From assembly GCA_947359465.1 (NCBI GenBank), contig CANAIC010000159.1, positions 346,001 through 410,000 of the forward strand: a DNA stretch of 64,000 bases. The letters run 5' to 3'. The translations under genes were made by a program, and so were the position numbers. Below, piece after piece: positions 37,681-51,551 of the stretch. Below the pieces are notes generated by a model. The model saw only the letters and a list, made by a program, of their open reading frames with translations. It was not told the DNA's origin and ran no database searches. The stretch's first letter is position 1, and every line of letters starts with the position of its first letter. Origin of the DNA: Metellina segmentata (taxonomy: Eukaryota > Arthropoda > Arachnida > Araneae > Tetragnathidae).

Positions 37681-38715
37681 AGACGTTTGATCATAAATAC
37701 CTAAAAACAAAGTGAGGAATATTTGAAGGCAGTAGGGATTGCTTCGAACATGGTTAGAAATATACTTGTATGTTAGAGGGAGCATAGAGAAAAGTTACAC
37801 ATATTTAAGTAAACTATCGAATACTTCAAATTGTATCGAAACTTTACCTCTAAATACGAGTATATTGCTGCTCCCTGTTCGATTCCTGGTCGTGGAGGGC
37901 ATAAACGTTGTTAATCAGAACAACAAAGGAAAAACATGCCTTTATTTGTTGTACTATAACAATTTATTTATAGTATAGTAGTGTGGAGACAATGCTCTTA
38001 GAAAGAATGAAATTTAAACAGTCCATTCGACAACAGTTGAGTGAACAATAATGGAATACAATAAAAACCATTCAAATGGCAACCAACAATTGAAATCTTT
38101 TGAATTGCAAAAGACTGAAATCTATTGATCGGTATAATAACAATCGAACAAGAATGGGAGGATCCGATAACAATGGAATCTTTTCTTATTCTTCCCCCAT
38201 AACAATACCTTTGAACTGATTTTACAAAAGAGGGATAGTTGTTTCCACAGAACAAAGTGTTCTAACAGTCATTTCAATTAATAATAACCCCAAGCATGTT
38301 AGATGTGTTTATCGTTCTCTCTTCTCGTTGAATTCGACGGCTACGCCAACCGGGTGCAACAAAACTGTACAAGGTAGTGTTTGACAATTAAGTACAAATA
38401 GATGTTCTGATATCGCACTTTACTTCCTTTAGGGGTTGGATACTTTCATTTACCATTGAAGAATTGTTGTTGAATAACAAAACCCCATTTTACTGGCTGC
38501 CTGCGAATAAATATCAAAGGGGGTACTTTTCACAACTATCTCGGACCATTCAGACTCACTTGAATTCAATAACATTCCATCCAACTTTATTGCCTTCCTA
38601 ATTACATTTTGTTTCTCACTTATATGTATATTTTGCTAGGATTCACCTATGATCAATCGGAAATGTGTAAAAACACCCCTCTTTCTTGCAAATAAAAATA
38701 TAAAAAGTAAAAGTG

Positions 38716-38836
38716 GCCATATATAGCACGTGGTGTTCCTAAGTGGTCCCTCTCCCAAGTACTGAGCGCATCCGAATGTGCTTTTCTTTGGTGATCGAAT
38801 AAGAACGGGAGAATTGACCATAATGTGGCCGTTGGC
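38716..38836 (-). rRNA. 5S rRNA-like gene, copy 34 (U53A)
   Basis: One change within the 5S: plus-strand position 38,784 A to T, RNA position 53 U to A, inside the TAAGCA box A region. It is shared only with copy 35. The spacer has a private GGCAAACAAC near 39,237. Confidence 0.72.
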
Positions 38837-39871
38837 AGACGTTTGATCATAAATACCTAAAAACAAAGTGAGGAATATTTGAAGGCAGTAGGGATTGCTT
38901 CGAACATGGTTAGAAATATACTTGTATGTTAGAGGGAGCATAGAGAAAAGTTACACATATTTAAGTAAACTATCGAATACTTCAAATTGTATCGAAACTT
39001 TACCTCTAAATACGAGTATATTGCTGCTCCCTGTTCGATTCCTGGTCGTGGAGGGCATAAACGTTGTTAATCAGAACAACAAAGGAAAAACATGCCTTTA
39101 TTTGTTGTACTATAACAATTTATTTATAGTATAGTAGTGTGGAGACAATGCTCTTAGAAAGAATGAAATTTAAACAGTCCATTCGACAACAGTTGAGTGA
39201 ACAATAATGGAATACAATAAAAACCATTCAAATGGCAAACAACAATTGAAATCTTTTGAATTGCAAAAGACTGAAATCTATTGATCGGTATAATAACAAT
39301 CGAACAAGAATGGGAGGATCCGATAACAATGGAATCTTTTCTTATTCTTCCCCCATAACAATACCTTTGAACTGATTTTACAAAAGAGGGATAGTTGTTT
39401 CCACAGAACAAAGTGTTCTAACAGACATTTCAATTAATAATAACCCCAAGCATGTTAGATGTGTTTATCGTTCTCTCTTCTCGTTGAATTCGACGGCTAC
39501 GCCAACCGGGTACAACAAAACTGTACAAGGTAGTGTTTGACAATTAAGTACAAATAGATGTTCTGATATCGCACTTTACTTCCTTTAGGGGTTGGATACT
39601 TTCATTTACCATTGAAGAATTGTTGTTGAATAACAAAACCCCATTTTACTGGCTGCCTGCGAATAAATATCAAAGGGGGTACTTTTCACAACTATCTCGG
39701 ACCATTCATACTCACTTGAATTCAATAACATTCCATCCAACTTTATTGCCTTCCTAATTACATTTTGTTTCTCACTTATATGTATATTTTGCTAGGATTC
39801 ACCTATGATCAATCGGAAATGTGTAAAAACACCCCTCTTTCTTGCAAATAAAAATATAAAAAGTAAAAGTG

Positions 39872-39992
39872 GCCATATATAGCACGTGGTGTTCCTAAGT
39901 GGTCCCTCTCCCAAGTACTGAGCGCATCCGAATGTGCTTTTCTTTGGTGATCGAATAAGAACGGGAGAATTGACCATAATGTGGCCGTTGGC
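39872..39992 (-). rRNA. 5S rRNA-like gene, copy 35 (U53A)
   Basis: Carries the same box A change as copy 34, so the pair probably arose by local duplication or conversion. The spacer starts block V: CATTCGGCAAC, AACAGTCATTTC, CGTTCTTTCTTC. The T tract is shortened. Confidence 0.72.
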
Positions 39993-41026
39993 AGACGTTT
40001 GATCATAAATACCTAAAAACAAAGTGAGGAATATTTGAAGGCAGTAGGGATTGCTTCGAACATGGTTAGAAATATACTTGTATGTTAGAGGGAGCATAGA
40101 GAAAAGTTACACATATTTAAGTAAACTATCGAATACTTCAAATTGTATCGAAACTTTACCTCTAAATACGAGTATATTGCTGCTCCCTGTTCGATTCCTG
40201 GTCGTGGAGGGCATAAACGTTGTTAATCAGAACAACAAAGGAAAAACATGCCTTTATTTGTTGTACTATAACAATTTATTTATAGTATAGTAGTGTGGAG
40301 ACAATGCTCTTAGAAAGAATGAAATTTAAACAGTCCATTCGGCAACAGTTGAGTGAACAATAATGGAATACAATAAAAACCATTCAAATGGCAACCAACA
40401 ATTGAAATCTTTTGAATTGCAAAAGACTGAAATCTATTGATCGGTATAATAACAATCGAACAAGAATGGGAGGATCCGATAACAATGGAATCTTTTCTTA
40501 TTCTTCCCCCATAACAATACCTTTGAACTGATTTTACAAAAGAGGGATAGTTGTTTCCACAGAACAAAGTGTTCTAACAGTCATTTCAATTAATAATAAC
40601 CCCAAGCATGTTAGATGTGTTTATCGTTCTTTCTTCTCGTTGAATTCGACGGCTACGCCAACCGGGTACAACAAAACTGTACAAGGTAGTGTTTGACAAT
40701 TAAGTACAAATAGATGTTCTGATATCGCACTTTACTTCCTTTAGGGGTTGGATACTTTCATTTACCATTGAAGAATTGTTGTTGAATAACAAAACCCCAT
40801 TTTACTGGCTGTCTGCGAATAAATATCAAAGGGGGTACTTTTCACAACTATCTCGGACCATTCATACTCACTTGAATTCAATAACATTCCATCCAACTTT
40901 ATTGCCTTCCTAATTACATTTTTTTCTCACTTATATGTATATTTTGCTAGGATTCACCTATGATCAATCGGAAATGTGTAAAAACACCCCTCTTTCTTGC
41001 AAATAAAAATATAAAAAGTAAAAGTG

Positions 41027-41147
41027 GCCATATATAGCACGTGGTGTTCCTAAGTGGTCCCTCTCCCAAGTACTGAGCGCATCCGAATGTGCTTATGTTT
41101 GGTGATCGAATAAGAACGGGAGAATTGACCATAATGTGGCCGTTGGC
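41027..41147 (-). rRNA. 5S rRNA-like gene, copy 36 (G51C)
   Basis: RNA position 51 is C instead of G (plus-strand 41,097), next to the box A core. It is linked to AAACAGAGTGAGG in the upstream flank. The spacer has CCAAACATG and TACTTTTAACAAC. Confidence 0.72.
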
Positions 41148-42182
41148 AGACGTTTGATCATAAATACCTAAAAACAGAGTGAGGAATATTTGAAGGCAGT
41201 AGGGATTGCTTCGAACATGGTTAGAAATATACTTGTATGTTAGAGGGAGCATAGAGAAAAGTTACACATATTTAAGTAAACTATCGAATACTTCAAATTG
41301 TATCGAAACTTTACCTCTAAATACGAGTATATTGCTGCTCCCTGTTCGATTCCTGGTCGTGGAGGGCATAAACGTTGTTAATCAGAACAACAAAGGAAAA
41401 ACATGCCTTTATTTGTTGTACTATAACAATTTATTTATAGTATAGTAGTGTGGAGACAATGCTCTTAGAAAGAATGAAATTTAAACAGTCCATTCGACAA
41501 CAGTTGAGTGAACAATAATGGAATACAATAAAAACCATTCAAATGGCAACCAACAATTGAAATCTTTTGAATTGCAAAAGACTGAAATCTATTGATCGGT
41601 ATAATAACAATCGAACAAGAATGGGAGGATCCGATAACAATGGAATCTTTTCTTATTCTTCCCCCATAACAATACCTTTGAACTGATTTTACAAAAGAGG
41701 GATAGTTGTTTCCACAGAACAAAGTGTTCTAACAGACATTTCAATTAATAATAACCCCAAACATGTTAGATGTGTTTATCGTTCTCTCTTCTCGTTGAAT
41801 TCGACGGCTACGCCAACCGGGTACAACAAAACTGTACAAGGTAGTGTTTGACAATTAAGTACAAATAGATGTTCTGATATCGCACTTTACTTCCTTTAGG
41901 GGTTGGATACTTTCATTTACCATTGAAGAATTGTTGTTGAATAACAAAACCCCATTTTACTGGCTGCCTGCGAATAAATATCAAAGGGGGTACTTTTAAC
42001 AACTATCTCGGACCATTCATACTCACTTGAATTCAATAACATTCCATCCAACTTTATTGCCTTCCTAATTACATTTTTTTTCTCACTTATATGTATATTT
42101 TGCTAGGATTCACCTATGATCAATCGGAAATGTGTAAAAACACCCCTCTTTCTTGCAAATAAAAATATAAAAAGTAAAAGTG

Positions 42183-42303
42183 GCCATATATAGCACGTGG
42201 TGTTCCTAAGTGGTCCCTCTCCCAAGTACTGAGCGCATCCGAATGTGCTTATCTTTGGTGATCGAATAAGAACGGGAGAATTGACCATAATGTGGCCGTT
42301 GGC
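42183..42303 (-). rRNA. 5S rRNA-like gene, copy 37
   Basis: 5S sequence as copy 1. The flank has GAAACGTTACC, the most common block V form. The spacer is CATTCGGCAAC type with a private CGTTCTATCTTC. Confidence 0.75.
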
Positions 42304-43338
42304 AGACGTTTGATCATAAATACCTAAAAACAAAGTGAGGAATATTTGAAGGCAGTAGGGATTGCTTCGAACATGGTTAGAAATATACTTGTATGTTAGA
42401 GGGAGCATAGAGAAAAGTTACACATATTTAAGTAAACTATCGAATACTTCAAATTGTATCGAAACGTTACCTCTAAATACGAGTATATTGCTGCTCCCTG
42501 TTCGATTCCTGGTCGTGGAGGGCATAAACGTTGTTAATCAGAACAACAAAGGAAAAACATGCCTTTATTTGTTGTACTATAACAATTTATTTATAGTATA
42601 GTAGTGTGGAGACAATGCTCTTAGAAAGAATGAAATTTAAACAGTCCATTCGGCAACAGTTGAGTGAACAATAATGGAATACAATAAAAACCATTCAAAT
42701 GGCAACCAACAATTGAAATCTTTTGAATTGCAAAAGACTGAAATCTATTGATCGGTATAATAACAATCGAACAAGAATGGGAGGATCCGATAACAATGGA
42801 ATCTTTTCTTATTCTTCCCCCATAACAATACCTTTGAACTGATTTTACAAAAGAGGGATAGTTGTTTCCACAGAACAAAGTGTTCTAACAGTCATTTCAA
42901 TTAATAATAACCCCAAGCATGTTAGATGTGTTTATCGTTCTATCTTCTCGTTGAATTCGACGGCTACGCCAACCGGGTACAACAAAACTGTACAAGGTAG
43001 TGTTTGACAATTAAGTACAAATAGATGTTCTGATATCGCACTTTACTTCCTTTAGGGGTTGGATACTTTCATTTACCATTGAAGAATTGTTGTTGAATAA
43101 CAAAACCCCATTTTACTGGCTGCCTGCGAATAAATATCAAAGGGGGTACTTTTCACAACTATCTCGGACCATTCATACTCACTTGAATTCAATAACATTC
43201 CATCCAACTTTATTGCCTTCCTAATTACATTTTTTTTCTCACTTATATGTATATTTTGCTAGGATTCACCTATGATCAATCGGAAATGTGTAAAAACACC
43301 CCTCTTTCTTGCAAATAAAAATATAAAAAGTAAAAGTG

Positions 43339-43459
43339 GCCATATATAGCACGTGGTGTTCCTAAGTGGTCCCTCTCCCAAGTACTGAGCGCATCCGAAT
43401 GTGCTTATGTTTGGTGATCGAATTAGAACGGGAGAATTGACCATAATGTGGCCGTTGGC
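43339..43459 (-). rRNA. 5S rRNA-like gene, copy 38 (U36A, G51C)
   Basis: Two changes within the 5S: G51C (shared) and a private U36A at plus-strand 43,424 in the loop C region. The spacer has CCAAACATG and TACTTTTAACAAC. Confidence 0.7.
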
Positions 43460-44494
43460 AGACGTTTGATCATAAATACCTAAAAACAGAGTGAGGAATA
43501 TTTGAAGGCAGTAGGGATTGCTTCGAACATGGTTAGAAATATACTTGTATGTTAGAGGGAGCATAGAGAAAAGTTACACATATTTAAGTAAACTATCGAA
43601 TACTTCAAATTGTATCGAAACTTTACCTCTAAATACGAGTATATTGCTGCTCCCTGTTCGATTCCTGGTCGTGGAGGGCATAAACGTTGTTAATCAGAAC
43701 AACAAAGGAAAAACATGCCTTTATTTGTTGTACTATAACAATTTATTTATAGTATAGTAGTGTGGAGACAATGCTCTTAGAAAGAATGAAATTTAAACAG
43801 TCCATTCGACAACAGTTGAGTGAACAATAATGGAATACAATAAAAACCATTCAAATGGCAACCAACAATTGAAATCTTTTGAATTGCAAAAGACTGAAAT
43901 CTATTGATCGGTATAATAACAATCGAACAAGAATGGGAGGATCCGATAACAATGGAATCTTTTCTTATTCTTCCCCCATAACAATACCTTTGAACTGATT
44001 TTACAAAAGAGGGATAGTTGTTTCCACAGAACAAAGTGTTCTAACAGACATTTCAATTAATAATAACCCCAAACATGTTAGATGTGTTTATCGTTCTCTC
44101 TTCTCGTTGAATTCGACGGCTACGCCAACCGGGTACAACAAAACTGTACAAGGTAGTGTTTGACAATTAAGTACAAATAGATGTTCTGATATCGCACTTT
44201 ACTTCCTTTAGGGGTTGGATACTTTCATTTACCATTGAAGAATTGTTGTTGAATAACAAAACCCCATTTTACTGGCTGCCTGCGAATAAATATCAAAGGG
44301 GGTACTTTTAACAACTATCTCGGACCATTCATACTCACTTGAATTCAATAACATTCCATCCAACTTTATTGCCTTCCTAATTACATTTTTTTTCTCACTT
44401 ATATGTATATTTTGCTAGGATTCACCTATGATCAATCGGAAATGTGTAAAAACACCCCTCTTTCTTGCAAATAAAAATATAAAAAGTAAAAGTG

Positions 44495-44615
44495 GCCATA
44501 TATAGCACGTGGTGTTCCTAAGTGGTCCCTCTCCCAAGTACTGAGCGCATCCGAATGTGCTTATCTTTGGTGATCGAATAAGAACGGGAGAATTGACCAT
44601 AATGTGGCCGTTGGC
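44495..44615 (-). rRNA. 5S rRNA-like gene, copy 39
   Basis: 5S sequence as copy 1. The spacer combines CATTCGGCAAC with AACAGACATTTC and has a private AAACTGTCCATT near 44,955. Confidence 0.75.
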
Positions 44616-45650
44616 AGACGTTTGATCATAAATACCTAAAAACAAAGTGAGGAATATTTGAAGGCAGTAGGGATTGCTTCGAACATGGTTAGAAATATAC
44701 TTGTATGTTAGAGGGAGCATAGAGAAAAGTTACACATATTTAAGTAAACTATCGAATACTTCAAATTGTATCGAAACGTTACCTCTAAATACGAGTATAT
44801 TGCTGCTCCCTGTTCGATTCCTGGTCGTGGAGGGCATAAACGTTGTTAATCAGAACAACAAAGGAAAAACATGCCTTTATTTGTTGTACTATAACAATTT
44901 ATTTATAGTATAGTAGTGTGGAGACAATGCTCTTAGAAAGAATGAAATTTAAACTGTCCATTCGGCAACAGTTGAGTGAACAATAATGGAATACAATAAA
45001 AACCATTCAAATGGCAACCAACAATTGAAATCTTTTGAATTGCAAAAGACTGAAATCTATTGATCGGTATAATAACAATCGAACAAGAATGGGAGGATCC
45101 GATAACAATGGAATCTTTTCTTATTCTTCCCCCATAACAATACCTTTGAACTGATTTTACAAAAGAGGGATAGTTGTTTCCACAGAACAAAGTGTTCTAA
45201 CAGACATTTCAATTAATAATAACCCCAAACATGTTAGATGTGTTTATCGTTCTCTCTTCTCGTTGAATTCGACGGCTACGCCAACCGGGTACAACAAAAC
45301 TGTACAAGGTAGTGTTTGACAATTAAGTACAAATAGATGTTCTGATATCGCACTTTACTTCCTTTAGGGGTTGGATACTTTCATTTACCATTGAAGAATT
45401 GTTGTTGAATAACAAAACCCCATTTTACTGGCTGCCTGCGAATAAATATCAAAGGGGGTACTTTTCACAACTATCTCGGACCATTCATACTCACTTGAAT
45501 TCAATAACATTCCATCCAACTTTATTGCCTTCCTAATTACATTTTTTTTCTCACTTATATGTATATTTTGCTAGGATTCACCTATGATCAATCGGAAATG
45601 TGTAAAAACACCCCTCTTTCTTGCAAATAAAAATATAAAAAGTAAAAGTG

Positions 45651-45771
45651 GCCATATATAGCACGTGGTGTTCCTAAGTGGTCCCTCTCCCAAGTACTGA
45701 GCGCATCCGAATGTGCTTATCTTTGGTGATCGAATAAGAACGGGAGAATTGACCATAATGTGGCCGTTGGC
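45651..45771 (-). rRNA. 5S rRNA-like gene, copy 40
   Basis: 5S sequence as copy 1. The spacer is CATTCGACAAC type with TACTTTTAACAAC, equivalent to copy 45 five units on. Confidence 0.75.
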
Positions 45772-46806
45772 AGACGTTTGATCATAAATACCTAAAAACA
45801 AAGTGAGGAATATTTGAAGGCAGTAGGGATTGCTTCGAACATGGTTAGAAATATACTTGTATGTTAGAGGGAGCATAGAGAAAAGTTACACATATTTAAG
45901 TAAACTATCGAATACTTCAAATTGTATCGAAACGTTACCTCTAAATACGAGTATATTGCTGCTCCCTGTTCGATTCCTGGTCGTGGAGGGCATAAACGTT
46001 GTTAATCAGAACAACAAAGGAAAAACATGCCTTTATTTGTTGTACTATAACAATTTATTTATAGTATAGTAGTGTGGAGACAATGCTCTTAGAAAGAATG
46101 AAATTTAAACAGTCCATTCGACAACAGTTGAGTGAACAATAATGGAATACAATAAAAACCATTCAAATGGCAACCAACAATTGAAATCTTTTGAATTGCA
46201 AAAGACTGAAATCTATTGATCGGTATAATAACAATCGAACAAGAATGGGAGGATCCGATAACAATGGAATCTTTTCTTATTCTTCCCCCATAACAATACC
46301 TTTGAACTGATTTTACAAAAGAGGGATAGTTGTTTCCACAGAACAAAGTGTTCTAACAGACATTTCAATTAATAATAACCCCAAACATGTTAGATGTGTT
46401 TATCGTTCTCTCTTCTCGTTGAATTCGACGGCTACGCCAACCGGGTACAACAAAACTGTACAAGGTAGTGTTTGACAATTAAGTACAAATAGATGTTCTG
46501 ATATCGCACTTTACTTCCTTTAGGGGTTGGATACTTTCATTTACCATTGAAGAATTGTTGTTGAATAACAAAACCCCATTTTACTGGCTGCCTGCGAATA
46601 AATATCAAAGGGGGTACTTTTAACAACTATCTCGGACCATTCATACTCACTTGAATTCAATAACATTCCATCCAACTTTATTGCCTTCCTAATTACATTT
46701 TTTTTCTCACTTATATGTATATTTTGCTAGGATTCACCTATGATCAATCGGAAATGTGTAAAAACACCCCTCTTTCTTGCAAATAAAAATATAAAAAGTA
46801 AAAGTG

Positions 46807-46927
46807 GCCATATATAGCACGTGGTGTTCCTAAGTGGTCCCTCTCCCAAGTACTGAGCGCATCCGAATGTGCTTATCTTTGGTGATCGAATAAGAACGGG
46901 AGAATTGACCATAATGTGGCCGTTGGC
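46807..46927 (-). rRNA. 5S rRNA-like gene, copy 41
   Basis: 5S sequence as copy 1. The spacer is CATTCGGCAAC / AACAGTCATTTC type with a private TTCACATCTATC near 47,780. Confidence 0.75.
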
Positions 46928-47962
46928 AGACGTTTGATCATAAATACCTAAAAACAAAGTGAGGAATATTTGAAGGCAGTAGGGATTGCTTCGAACATGG
47001 TTAGAAATATACTTGTATGTTAGAGGGAGCATAGAGAAAAGTTACACATATTTAAGTAAACTATCGAATACTTCAAATTGTATCGAAACGTTACCTCTAA
47101 ATACGAGTATATTGCTGCTCCCTGTTCGATTCCTGGTCGTGGAGGGCATAAACGTTGTTAATCAGAACAACAAAGGAAAAACATGCCTTTATTTGTTGTA
47201 CTATAACAATTTATTTATAGTATAGTAGTGTGGAGACAATGCTCTTAGAAAGAATGAAATTTAAACAGTCCATTCGGCAACAGTTGAGTGAACAATAATG
47301 GAATACAATAAAAACCATTCAAATGGCAACCAACAATTGAAATCTTTTGAATTGCAAAAGACTGAAATCTATTGATCGGTATAATAACAATCGAACAAGA
47401 ATGGGAGGATCCGATAACAATGGAATCTTTTCTTATTCTTCCCCCATAACAATACCTTTGAACTGATTTTACAAAAGAGGGATAGTTGTTTCCACAGAAC
47501 AAAGTGTTCTAACAGTCATTTCAATTAATAATAACCCCAAGCATGTTAGATGTGTTTATCGTTCTTTCTTCTCGTTGAATTCGACGGCTACGCCAACCGG
47601 GTACAACAAAACTGTACAAGGTAGTGTTTGACAATTAAGTACAAATAGATGTTCTGATATCGCACTTTACTTCCTTTAGGGGTTGGATACTTTCATTTAC
47701 CATTGAAGAATTGTTGTTGAATAACAAAACCCCATTTTACTGGCTGCCTGCGAATAAATATCAAAGGGGGTACTTTTCACATCTATCTCGGACCATTCAT
47801 ACTCACTTGAATTCAATAACATTCCATCCAACTTTATTGCCTTCCTAATTACATTTTTTTTCTCACTTATATGTATATTTTGCTAGGATTCACCTATGAT
47901 CAATCGGAAATGTGTAAAAACACCCCTCTTTCTTGCAAATAAAAATATAAAAAGTAAAAGTG

Positions 47963-48083
47963 GCCATATATAGCACGTGGTGTTCCTAAGTGGTCCCTCT
48001 CCCAAGTACTGAGCGCATCCGAATGTGCTTATGTTTGGTGATCGAATAAGAACGGGAGAATTGACCATAATGTGGCCGTTGGC
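47963..48083 (-). rRNA. 5S rRNA-like gene, copy 42 (G51C)
   Basis: Carries G51C with the linked AAACAGAGTGAGG. Equivalent to copy 47, 5,780 bp downstream. Confidence 0.72.
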
Positions 48084-49118
48084 AGACGTTTGATCATAAA
48101 TACCTAAAAACAGAGTGAGGAATATTTGAAGGCAGTAGGGATTGCTTCGAACATGGTTAGAAATATACTTGTATGTTAGAGGGAGCATAGAGAAAAGTTA
48201 CACATATTTAAGTAAACTATCGAATACTTCAAATTGTATCGAAACTTTACCTCTAAATACGAGTATATTGCTGCTCCCTGTTCGATTCCTGGTCGTGGAG
48301 GGCATAAACGTTGTTAATCAGAACAACAAAGGAAAAACATGCCTTTATTTGTTGTACTATAACAATTTATTTATAGTATAGTAGTGTGGAGACAATGCTC
48401 TTAGAAAGAATGAAATTTAAACAGTCCATTCGACAACAGTTGAGTGAACAATAATGGAATACAATAAAAACCATTCAAATGGCAACCAACAATTGAAATC
48501 TTTTGAATTGCAAAAGACTGAAATCTATTGATCGGTATAATAACAATCGAACAAGAATGGGAGGATCCGATAACAATGGAATCTTTTCTTATTCTTCCCC
48601 CATAACAATACCTTTGAACTGATTTTACAAAAGAGGGATAGTTGTTTCCACAGAACAAAGTGTTCTAACAGACATTTCAATTAATAATAACCCCAAACAT
48701 GTTAGATGTGTTTATCGTTCTCTCTTCTCGTTGAATTCGACGGCTACGCCAACCGGGTACAACAAAACTGTACAAGGTAGTGTTTGACAATTAAGTACAA
48801 ATAGATGTTCTGATATCGCACTTTACTTCCTTTAGGGGTTGGATACTTTCATTTACCATTGAAGAATTGTTGTTGAATAACAAAACCCCATTTTACTGGC
48901 TGCCTGCGAATAAATATCAAAGGGGGTACTTTTCACAACTATCTCGGACCATTCATACTCACTTGAATTCAATAACATTCCATCCAACTTTATTGCCTTC
49001 CTAATTACATTTTTTTTCTCACTTATATGTATATTTTGCTAGGATTCACCTATGATCAATCGGAAATGTGTAAAAACACCCCTCTTTCTTGCAAATAAAA
49101 ATATAAAAAGTAAAAGTG

Positions 49119-49239
49119 GCCATATATAGCACGTGGTGTTCCTAAGTGGTCCCTCTCCCAAGTACTGAGCGCATCCGAATGTGCTTATCTTTGGTGATCG
49201 AATAAGAACGGGAGAATTGACCATAATGTGGCCGTTGGC
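49119..49239 (-). rRNA. 5S rRNA-like gene, copy 43
   Basis: 5S sequence as copy 1. The spacer is CATTCGACAAC type with TACTTTTAACAAC. It matches the spacer of copy 38, although copy 38 itself is a G51C gene. Confidence 0.75.
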
Positions 49240-50274
49240 AGACGTTTGATCATAAATACCTAAAAACAAAGTGAGGAATATTTGAAGGCAGTAGGGATTG
49301 CTTCGAACATGGTTAGAAATATACTTGTATGTTAGAGGGAGCATAGAGAAAAGTTACACATATTTAAGTAAACTATCGAATACTTCAAATTGTATCGAAA
49401 CGTTACCTCTAAATACGAGTATATTGCTGCTCCCTGTTCGATTCCTGGTCGTGGAGGGCATAAACGTTGTTAATCAGAACAACAAAGGAAAAACATGCCT
49501 TTATTTGTTGTACTATAACAATTTATTTATAGTATAGTAGTGTGGAGACAATGCTCTTAGAAAGAATGAAATTTAAACAGTCCATTCGACAACAGTTGAG
49601 TGAACAATAATGGAATACAATAAAAACCATTCAAATGGCAACCAACAATTGAAATCTTTTGAATTGCAAAAGACTGAAATCTATTGATCGGTATAATAAC
49701 AATCGAACAAGAATGGGAGGATCCGATAACAATGGAATCTTTTCTTATTCTTCCCCCATAACAATACCTTTGAACTGATTTTACAAAAGAGGGATAGTTG
49801 TTTCCACAGAACAAAGTGTTCTAACAGACATTTCAATTAATAATAACCCCAAACATGTTAGATGTGTTTATCGTTCTCTCTTCTCGTTGAATTCGACGGC
49901 TACGCCAACCGGGTACAACAAAACTGTACAAGGTAGTGTTTGACAATTAAGTACAAATAGATGTTCTGATATCGCACTTTACTTCCTTTAGGGGTTGGAT
50001 ACTTTCATTTACCATTGAAGAATTGTTGTTGAATAACAAAACCCCATTTTACTGGCTGCCTGCGAATAAATATCAAAGGGGGTACTTTTAACAACTATCT
50101 CGGACCATTCATACTCACTTGAATTCAATAACATTCCATCCAACTTTATTGCCTTCCTAATTACATTTTTTTTCTCACTTATATGTATATTTTGCTAGGA
50201 TTCACCTATGATCAATCGGAAATGTGTAAAAACACCCCTCTTTCTTGCAAATAAAAATATAAAAAGTAAAAGTG

Positions 50275-50395
50275 GCCATATATAGCACGTGGTGTTCCTA
50301 AGTGGTCCCTCTCCCAAGTACTGAGCGCATCCGAATGTGCTTATCTTTGGTGATCGAATAAGAACGGGAGAATTGACCATAATGTGGCCGTTGGC
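50275..50395 (-). rRNA. 5S rRNA-like gene, copy 44
   Basis: 5S sequence as copy 1. The spacer combines CATTCGGCAAC with AACAGACATTTC, as after copy 39. Confidence 0.75.
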
Positions 50396-51430
50396 AGACG
50401 TTTGATCATAAATACCTAAAAACAAAGTGAGGAATATTTGAAGGCAGTAGGGATTGCTTCGAACATGGTTAGAAATATACTTGTATGTTAGAGGGAGCAT
50501 AGAGAAAAGTTACACATATTTAAGTAAACTATCGAATACTTCAAATTGTATCGAAACGTTACCTCTAAATACGAGTATATTGCTGCTCCCTGTTCGATTC
50601 CTGGTCGTGGAGGGCATAAACGTTGTTAATCAGAACAACAAAGGAAAAACATGCCTTTATTTGTTGTACTATAACAATTTATTTATAGTATAGTAGTGTG
50701 GAGACAATGCTCTTAGAAAGAATGAAATTTAAACAGTCCATTCGGCAACAGTTGAGTGAACAATAATGGAATACAATAAAAACCATTCAAATGGCAACCA
50801 ACAATTGAAATCTTTTGAATTGCAAAAGACTGAAATCTATTGATCGGTATAATAACAATCGAACAAGAATGGGAGGATCCGATAACAATGGAATCTTTTC
50901 TTATTCTTCCCCCATAACAATACCTTTGAACTGATTTTACAAAAGAGGGATAGTTGTTTCCACAGAACAAAGTGTTCTAACAGACATTTCAATTAATAAT
51001 AACCCCAAACATGTTAGATGTGTTTATCGTTCTCTCTTCTCGTTGAATTCGACGGCTACGCCAACCGGGTACAACAAAACTGTACAAGGTAGTGTTTGAC
51101 AATTAAGTACAAATAGATGTTCTGATATCGCACTTTACTTCCTTTAGGGGTTGGATACTTTCATTTACCATTGAAGAATTGTTGTTGAATAACAAAACCC
51201 CATTTTACTGGCTGCCTGCGAATAAATATCAAAGGGGGTACTTTTCACAACTATCTCGGACCATTCATACTCACTTGAATTCAATAACATTCCATCCAAC
51301 TTTATTGCCTTCCTAATTACATTTTTTTTCTCACTTATATGTATATTTTGCTAGGATTCACCTATGATCAATCGGAAATGTGTAAAAACACCCCTCTTTC
51401 TTGCAAATAAAAATATAAAAAGTAAAAGTG

Positions 51431-51551
51431 GCCATATATAGCACGTGGTGTTCCTAAGTGGTCCCTCTCCCAAGTACTGAGCGCATCCGAATGTGCTTAT
51501 CTTTGGTGATCGAATAAGAACGGGAGAATTGACCATAATGTGGCCGTTGGC
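51431..51551 (-). rRNA. 5S rRNA-like gene, copy 45
   Basis: 5S sequence as copy 1. The spacer has TACTTTTAACAAC, as after copy 40. Confidence 0.75.

Larger units (their letters stand above)
31260..40300. repeat. Array block IV: mixed 1,155-1,156-bp units
   Basis: The units mostly share AACAGACATTTC, AACCGGGTACAAC and CACCCCTCTTTC. Several have ACATTTTGTTTCTC, in which a G interrupts the T tract. The block opens with a two-unit segment that is present twice. Two consecutive spacers share the shortened CATTAACATTGAAG (about 36,138 and 37,293), and two consecutive 5S segments share one substitution (copies 34 and 35). Confidence 0.8.

Noticed and set aside
38653..38850. Minus-strand open reading frame of 65 codons in units 34 and 35
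   Set aside because: It exists only because the U53A substitution removes a stop codon in another frame of the 5S-like segment.
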